64,000 nt of DNA from Paenibacillus pinihumi DSM 23905 = JCM 16419 (lineage in GTDB: Bacteria; Bacillota; Bacilli; Paenibacillales; Paenibacillaceae): positions 190,494 through 254,493 of the forward strand of contig NZ_KE383867.1 in assembly GCF_000422505.1 (NCBI RefSeq). Reading direction: 5' to 3'. The notes below the pieces were generated by a model, which saw nothing but the letters and a program-made list of their open reading frames with translations, did not search any database and was not told where the DNA came from. Of this stretch, positions 59,797 through 64,000 are shown piece after piece. The translations under genes and the position numbers were made by a program. Numbering within the stretch: the stretch's first letter is position 1; every line of letters begins with the position of its first letter.

Positions 59797-60537
59797 ATGG
59801 AAAATACAAAAGGGAAAGTAGTTATTATTACGGGAGCATCCAGCGGAATTGGGGAAGCTACGGCCAGACTGCTGGCTGAAAAGGGAGCCAAGCTGGTGCT
59901 GGCGGCAAGACGAGAAGATCGTCTGCAAACGGTCGTAAATGAAATCAAACAGGCGGGCGGGGAAGCTTCCTATCTTACAGCGGATGTCGTCTCGGCCGAG
60001 GATTTGCAGCAGGTGGCTGATTTTGCTTTGAAGCAATATGGACGGATCGATGTCCTGGTTAATAACGCGGGAATTATGCCGGTATCGCAACTGAGTGAGC
60101 TGAGAGTTAAGGACTGGGATCAAATGATTGATGTTAACATAAAAGGCGTGTTGAACGGAATCGCAGCGGTGCTCCCGGTTATGCGTGAACAGCAAGGCGG
60201 TCATATTATTAATGTTTCGTCTGTAATGGGCTATGAAGTGAGTCCGACATCAGCTGTATACAGCGCTACGAAGTTTGCAGTGCGTGCAATTCTGGAGGGG
60301 CTGCGTAAAGAGGAATCCGCAACCTCCCGTATCCGGACAACAGTTATTGCACCTGGAATGACAGAAACAGAGCTGTTCAACACGGTGACAAGCCCGGCGG
60401 TTAAGGAAATGGCGAAACATTTTGATGCTGTGGCGATTTCCCCATACAGCATTGCAAGAGCGATCGCCTTTGCGGTTAATGAGCCTGAGGATGCTTCAGT
60501 CAATGAAATCATCATTAGACCAACAGCTCAGCCTTAA
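59797..60537 (+). CDS. SDR-family oxidoreductase under TetR control
   Basis: 246 residues: VVIITGASSGIGEATA, NNAGIMP, NVSSVMGYE, YSATK, and APGMTETEL. Close to YdfG/clavulanate-dehydrogenase-like SDRs. AAGGAGAG before ATG. NADP preference suggested by ARREDRL after strand 2. Inducible through the TetR gene on the other strand. Substrate unknown. Confidence 0.92.
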   Translation: MENTKGKVVIITGASSGIGEATARLLAEKGAKLVLAARREDRLQTVVNEIKQAGGEASYLTADVVSAEDLQQVADFALKQYGRIDVLVNNAGIMPVSQLSELRVKDWDQMIDVNIKGVLNGIAAVLPVMREQQGGHIINVSSVMGYEVSPTSAVYSATKFAVRAILEGLRKEESATSRIRTTVIAPGMTETELFNTVTSPAVKEMAKHFDAVAISPYSIARAIAFAVNEPEDASVNEIIIRPTAQP

Positions 60538-60568
60538 TTCATACAATGATAATTTATTTTTAATACGG

Positions 60569-60685
60569 GGCATTCAGCGCTTATGCACTAATGAGCCTGA
60601 AGATGCTTTAGTCAATGAGATGCTTATCGTCCACGGCACATCCGTTATAATGCTATGCCAAAAAGATGGCCTTTCTTCGTATTAG
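60569..60685 (+). pseudogene. Duplicated 3' tail of the SDR gene
   Basis: Right after the intact SDR stop, ATGAGCCTGAAGATGCTTTA (60591-60610) copies ATGAGCCTGAGGATGCTTCA of the SDR end; the translation NEPEDALVNEMLI parallels NEPEDASVNEIII. Only about 20 codons match. Relic of a tandem SDR copy. Confidence 0.65.
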
Positions 60686-60705
60686 CATGAGGAAGGCCAT
60701 CTTTG
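60661..60705 (+). terminator. Terminator after SDR and its duplicate tail
   Basis: AAAGATGGCC...GGCCATCTTT stem then GTTTAT. Confidence 0.8.
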
Positions 60706-60967
60706 TTTATGTATTAACCAATCTCCAATTCAAAAGCGGAATCTGCAAATTCAAGTCCGCATTCACTTCCATTTGAAAATTAACTGTTCAATTGCTCCGT
60801 GAAGGCTACCCGACGATAGCCGGAAGATTCGCATTTATTTCAAATTATAACGTGCATCAGAGGATTACGTGAATTGAAATTCAAGCTTTTCCAAATACTG
60901 CTTTTCTTTTTCTTCCTGTATGATATATTCAGAAATAGTTAGAGTAAACGTTCAGGAGGGTGTTGCA

Positions 60968-61765
60968 ATGCCGCTTATACAGTGTAATTATTTTGCGGAA
61001 TCACTTGGGCTTTCTGTCACAATGAATGTCATTCTGCCGGTTACAGGCTTCAATCATGCCAAGCAAAATGGCTCATTAGGAAGTCATCAGAAGTTCCCTG
61101 TCCTCTATTTACTGCATGGGCTGTCAGATGATCACACGATGTGGCAACGGGCCACGTCCATTGAACGCTATGTCAGCGTCTTGAATTTGGCAGTCGTTAT
61201 GCCAACTGTCTATCGCGGCTTCTACACTGATATGAAGCATGGTCATGCGTATTGGACTTTCATTAGTGAGGAGCTGCCCCATATTGCGGAGTCCTTGTTC
61301 CCGGTGTCCGGGCGCCGTGAAGACCGTTTTGCCGCGGGCCTTTCCATGGGGGGATATGGCGCGTTCAAGTTAGGGCTTCGCAATCCGGGCAGGTTTGCTG
61401 CGGTTGCCAGCCTCTCAGGAGCCTTGGATATTTCAAGCTTGGCGGACGAAGGGAGACCAATGGGCCAGGCCGAGTACGGTCATATTTTTGGTTCCCGGCA
61501 GGAGGCCGAGGGGAGCGTCAATGATCTGTTTGCATTGGCCAAGCAGCTCAAGCAGAGCGGTGAAACAGTTCCTAAGCTGTTCCAGTGTTGCGGTACGGAA
61601 GACTTTTTGTATGAGGACAATCAGCGTTTTTTGGCTCATGCCCGCAATTTGGATCTTGATTTAACTTATGAAGAAGAGACAGGGGGCCACGATTGGACAT
61701 ACTGGGATGCCAAAATACAGCGTGTACTAAACTGGCTGCCATTGGCAGAAGGGAGCCGGGCATGA
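60968..61765 (+). CDS. Esterase D/S-formylglutathione hydrolase-like esterase
   Basis: 265 residues. ATG 60968 follows [25 protein letters not shown] (oxyanion), nucleophile [18 protein letters not shown], acid in [11 protein letters not shown], His in GGHDWTYWD: the esterase/antigen-85-like (COG0627) set. Hydrolyses short acyl esters, cytosolic. The last base pair of its stop overlaps a 22-codon frame ([12 protein letters not shown]) that looks like the start of a lost gene. Confidence 0.9.
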   Translation: MPLIQCNYFAESLGLSVTMNVILPVTGFNHAKQNGSLGSHQKFPVLYLLHGLSDDHTMWQRATSIERYVSVLNLAVVMPTVYRGFYTDMKHGHAYWTFISEELPHIAESLFPVSGRREDRFAAGLSMGGYGAFKLGLRNPGRFAAVASLSGALDISSLADEGRPMGQAEYGHIFGSRQEAEGSVNDLFALAKQLKQSGETVPKLFQCCGTEDFLYEDNQRFLAHARNLDLDLTYEEETGGHDWTYWDAKIQRVLNWLPLAEGSRA

Positions 61766-62086
61766 GCAAATTAACAAGCGCAATGATTCCGGGATTGGTC
61801 ATCAGCGATCAGTATCTTGATCTTTGGTGACTTTGCTTAATTGGGCTCAGCAGGGGGTTCGCAGATAATACTATTTTGTTAATAACAGCCGCATAAATGC
61901 GGCTTTTTTAATGCTTTGATGTAAAATTAATACGTACAGATGGGCAGAGTGAAGTGTGTCCGCGTTGATAATGGTTTGTACGAGAAAGAAAAAGTTAGCA
62001 TGATGCGAGGTTTCTTTGGATTGGAATTGTGATGTGAAAAATTGTGGGCTAAAATGTTCAAAGCTAAATAAGGATGGTGATAATTC
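61766..62086. other. 320-bp intergenic region before the AraC-type regulator
   Basis: Contains the 22-codon frame ending at TGA near 61830, one terminator (61886-61911), and AT-rich promoter sequence. Nothing else recognised. Confidence 0.4.
61886..61911 (+). terminator. Terminator after esterase
   Basis: AGCCGCAT-aa-ATGCGGCT then TTTTTT. Confidence 0.85.
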
Positions 62087-63727
62087 TTGGCTGATCTGGA
62101 GACGAACATTAAATATCAAGAATATGCCACTCTAGAAGACATGTGCTTTAAGCTTCGGGAAATTGAACATTTCAAGAGCCGGGCGAACAAATGGGATTTA
62201 AGGCTTCAGTTTATCGAGTCTCATATGATTTTTGTGGCAGCAAGCGGCCAGGGCTGGCTGACGATTGACGGGCAATTTACGGAACTTCGCCAGGGAAGTG
62301 TTTATGTTTTTGCGCCCGGTCAACTCGTCGAAGCAGCCGCACACTCTTTTGATGAACGCGGGTTTTACTATATGCGCTTCGATGTGATGGACGATGACGG
62401 ATCATCAATCCATTCGATGCAGATTATTAAGCGGAATAGTCCATTCCCGGCCCAAGGGGAAGTTATTGTTACATCCCCTGTTTCCGTTAATTCGATGTGC
62501 GAAACCATTTGTCAATTGTTGCAGGACGAGGATCGTTTAAAACGATTTCGCGGGCAAATTCTTTTTCAAGAAATGCTGTATACCATCCTGCAAGATGCCC
62601 GACTCGTACAAGGAAATGACTTGGAAGTGGTGCTGGAATACGTGAAAGGCTACATTGAGCAGCATTATCAGCAGGAACTTTCCATCGATCACCTGGCTAA
62701 GGTGGCTGGACTCAGTACACGTCATTTTATGCGTTTATTTAAAAAAAGGTATGGCTGTAGCGCAATTGACTATTTGGCCGTATTCCGTATTAATCAGGCA
62801 CAACAGCTTATGAGATCAGGTGGGGAAAATCGTATTCGGGATATTGCAAGGCATGTCGGGTACAATGATGATCTTTACTTTCGACGCAAATTTAAACAAG
62901 TATCCGGTTTGCCGCCGGCAACATTTATGAAGAACAGCAGGAAACAAATAGTCGCTTACCATTTCTCCAACATTGGGCAACTGATTGCACTTCAAATTAA
63001 TCCTTTTGCCGCACCAGCCGATCACCCATGGACGGATTACTACAAACGGAAGTATCAGATGGATTCTTTACTGCCGTTAAGCTCAAATGCATTGATAAAG
63101 ATGGAAGAAGTTCAGCTTGCTAAGCCAGATTTTATTATTGGAATTGATATTCATTTGTCTTCCGAGGAGCAGGCCATACTTCGGGAAATTGCACCGGCAT
63201 TTTTCGTGCCCTGGATGAATAACGATTGGCGGATGCATTTGCGCTTGGTTGCGCAGTTCCTGGACCTGTCAGGAGCAGCGGAAGCTTTTCTTGATAAATA
63301 TGATCGTAAAGCCTTATTTGTTAGACAGCAATTGAGGAACACCTTCAAGGATGAGAGTCTTCTTATACTGAGAATTACCGGTGATCATTATCATGTTCTG
63401 GGTAGCCGAAGCTTGGGAGAAGTGTTTTACAATGATCTGGATGTTGTGCTTGCACAAGGTGTCGATCCGACAAGAACGGATCAGCAGGTAACGCCGGAAC
63501 AATTGGCAGATTTTGATGCGGATCGGTTATTGCTGATCGTAGACGAGGATAGCCGGTCACAATTCAGTTGGCGGGCACTCATGAACTCTGGACTATGGAG
63601 GGATCTGAAAGCTGTCAGGAATAGTCGGGTAGATTATCTCCCGTCCTACCCTTGGGTAGAATATACGGCTTTCACTCATGATCTTTTGCTCGATGAAGCG
63701 TTAAAGATTTGGCGGGATCGTGCATAA
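62087..63727 (+). CDS. AraC-family regulator fused to siderophore-binding-like domain (Btr type)
   Basis: 546 residues; TTG 62087 after AAGGATGGTGA. N-terminal cupin-like region (about 20-140), two AraC helix-turn-helices (about 190-290, LSIDHLAKVAGLSTRHFMRLFKK and IRDIARHVGYNDDLYFRRKFKQ), then a periplasmic-binding-like domain (about 300-545, AKPDFIIGIDIHL, DADRLLLIVDED). The layout is that of Bacillus Btr, which senses bacillibactin and activates siderophore uptake. The next gene is a siderophore-type binding lipoprotein with a Fur-like box before it, so this is probably its local activator. Confidence 0.9.
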   Translation: MADLETNIKYQEYATLEDMCFKLREIEHFKSRANKWDLRLQFIESHMIFVAASGQGWLTIDGQFTELRQGSVYVFAPGQLVEAAAHSFDERGFYYMRFDVMDDDGSSIHSMQIIKRNSPFPAQGEVIVTSPVSVNSMCETICQLLQDEDRLKRFRGQILFQEMLYTILQDARLVQGNDLEVVLEYVKGYIEQHYQQELSIDHLAKVAGLSTRHFMRLFKKRYGCSAIDYLAVFRINQAQQLMRSGGENRIRDIARHVGYNDDLYFRRKFKQVSGLPPATFMKNSRKQIVAYHFSNIGQLIALQINPFAAPADHPWTDYYKRKYQMDSLLPLSSNALIKMEEVQLAKPDFIIGIDIHLSSEEQAILREIAPAFFVPWMNNDWRMHLRLVAQFLDLSGAAEAFLDKYDRKALFVRQQLRNTFKDESLLILRITGDHYHVLGSRSLGEVFYNDLDVVLAQGVDPTRTDQQVTPEQLADFDADRLLLIVDEDSRSQFSWRALMNSGLWRDLKAVRNSRVDYLPSYPWVEYTAFTHDLLLDEALKIWRDRA

Positions 63728-63786
63728 AAAAATGGCGTTATCGTCAATATTATACCAATATAAATTAATCTATACTCCTATTATAT

Positions 63787-63799
63787 GATAATGATAATC
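63787..63799 (+). promoter_or_regulatory. Fur-box-like site
   Basis: GATAATGATAATC, two tandem GATAAT hexamers plus C as in the Fur repeat model, 54 bases before the siderophore-binding lipoprotein gene. TTAACTAGTGATTGTCAT follows and may extend it. Confidence 0.7.
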
Positions 63800-63853
63800 G
63801 ATGTTAACTAGTGATTGTCATAAATAATTCATTTTCAGGAGGATCATCCAAGA

Positions 63854-64000
63854 ATGAAACAACAACATCGTTTTTTAGCTGGACTGGCTATCTTAATACT
63901 AGTCATGTTTAGTACGGCCTGTGGAGCCGATAAGAACGGAACAACTACTGGAAATACTGGAAATGCGAGTGAGGAAGCCGCCGACAACCAGCGTGTAATT
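63854..64000 (+). CDS. Iron-siderophore ABC transporter substrate-binding lipoprotein, 3' truncated by window edge
   Basis: First 49 codons only. CAGGAGGAT before ATG. Signal peptide with lipobox FSTAC at about residue 23, then a Gly/Thr/Asn-rich linker and NQRVI, the usual lead into the FecB/FhuD domain (RVIALD-type). Siderophore role is inferred from the Fur-like site and the Btr-type regulator upstream. Confidence 0.8.
   Translation, partial: MKQQHRFLAGLAILILVMFSTACGADKNGTTTGNTGNASEEAADNQRVI

Noticed and set aside
1-64000. CRISPR arrays, rRNA, tRNA and complete insertion sequences
   Set aside because: No regularly spaced repeats, no tRNA-like cloverleaf with TTCGAATC-type arm, no rRNA segments and no intact transposase were recognised by reading.

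Overview
The window reads like a chromosome segment of a spore-forming, Gram-positive Bacillota of the Paenibacillus type. Support comes from strong AGGAGG ribosome-binding sites before most genes, roughly balanced GC, lipoproteins with short Gram-positive lipoboxes, a YtaF-type sporulation membrane protein, DUF1540 and CD3324-type small proteins, an FMN riboswitch, and Zur- and Fur-like operators. Species assignment is inference; no rRNA or marker gene is present.

Layout. 1-1285: end of glycogen synthase. 1402-3227: an RsbQ-like hydrolase paired with a PAS-GGDEF diguanylate cyclase. 3320-4735: FMN riboswitch with an EamA-type (probable riboflavin) transporter. 5938-12635: giant hybrid kinase, CheR methyltransferase, second hybrid kinase, resembling the RsbK/RsbM stress-sensing layout. 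12824-14018: Zur box and His-rich CobW-type GTPase. 15112-22138: a six-gene C30 carotenoid operon (three CrtN-family enzymes, CrtM, a CruF-like hydratase and an acyltransferase). 22338-33151: housekeeping and signalling genes (pyrophosphatase, DUF1540, YtaF, XRE-DUF1232, a Cache chemoreceptor, DUF4127, a SARP-type response regulator, a macrolide phosphotransferase behind an attenuator-like hairpin, DUF4359).

33423-46866 is the most intriguing part. A DUF917 protein (thiohydantoin desulfurase family), a HAL-family lyase whose MIO-forming Ala-Ser-Gly is missing, and an EamA transporter lie behind a promoter/terminator leader. A sister copy of that leader lies 11 kb downstream, before a wrecked OpuCC/EgtU-type binding-protein gene and an NtaA/SnaA-type flavin monooxygenase. 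A complete Opp-type ABC importer and a HAD hydrolase sit between. I infer a co-regulated system for catabolism of an ergothioneine-like or other organosulfur/betaine compound, now partly decayed.

47123-49644 is a YtrA-type GntR/ABC operon. 50810-56187 encodes an ATP-grasp ligase, a MurE paralogue with an altered substrate motif, an AsnB-type amidotransferase and an aspartate racemase. Together these suggest a D-Asp/D-Asn pathway aimed at peptidoglycan or a muropeptide-like product. 56239-61765 holds two TetR/SDR pairs with clear palindromic operators, surrounded by gene remnants (a headless SDR, a duplicated SDR tail, a phage-like fragment), and an esterase. 62087-64000 is a Btr-like AraC regulator followed by a Fur-type site and the start of a siderophore-binding lipoprotein.

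Several genes seem to use rare start codons (CTG at 15112, possibly ATT at 9647 and 48368).
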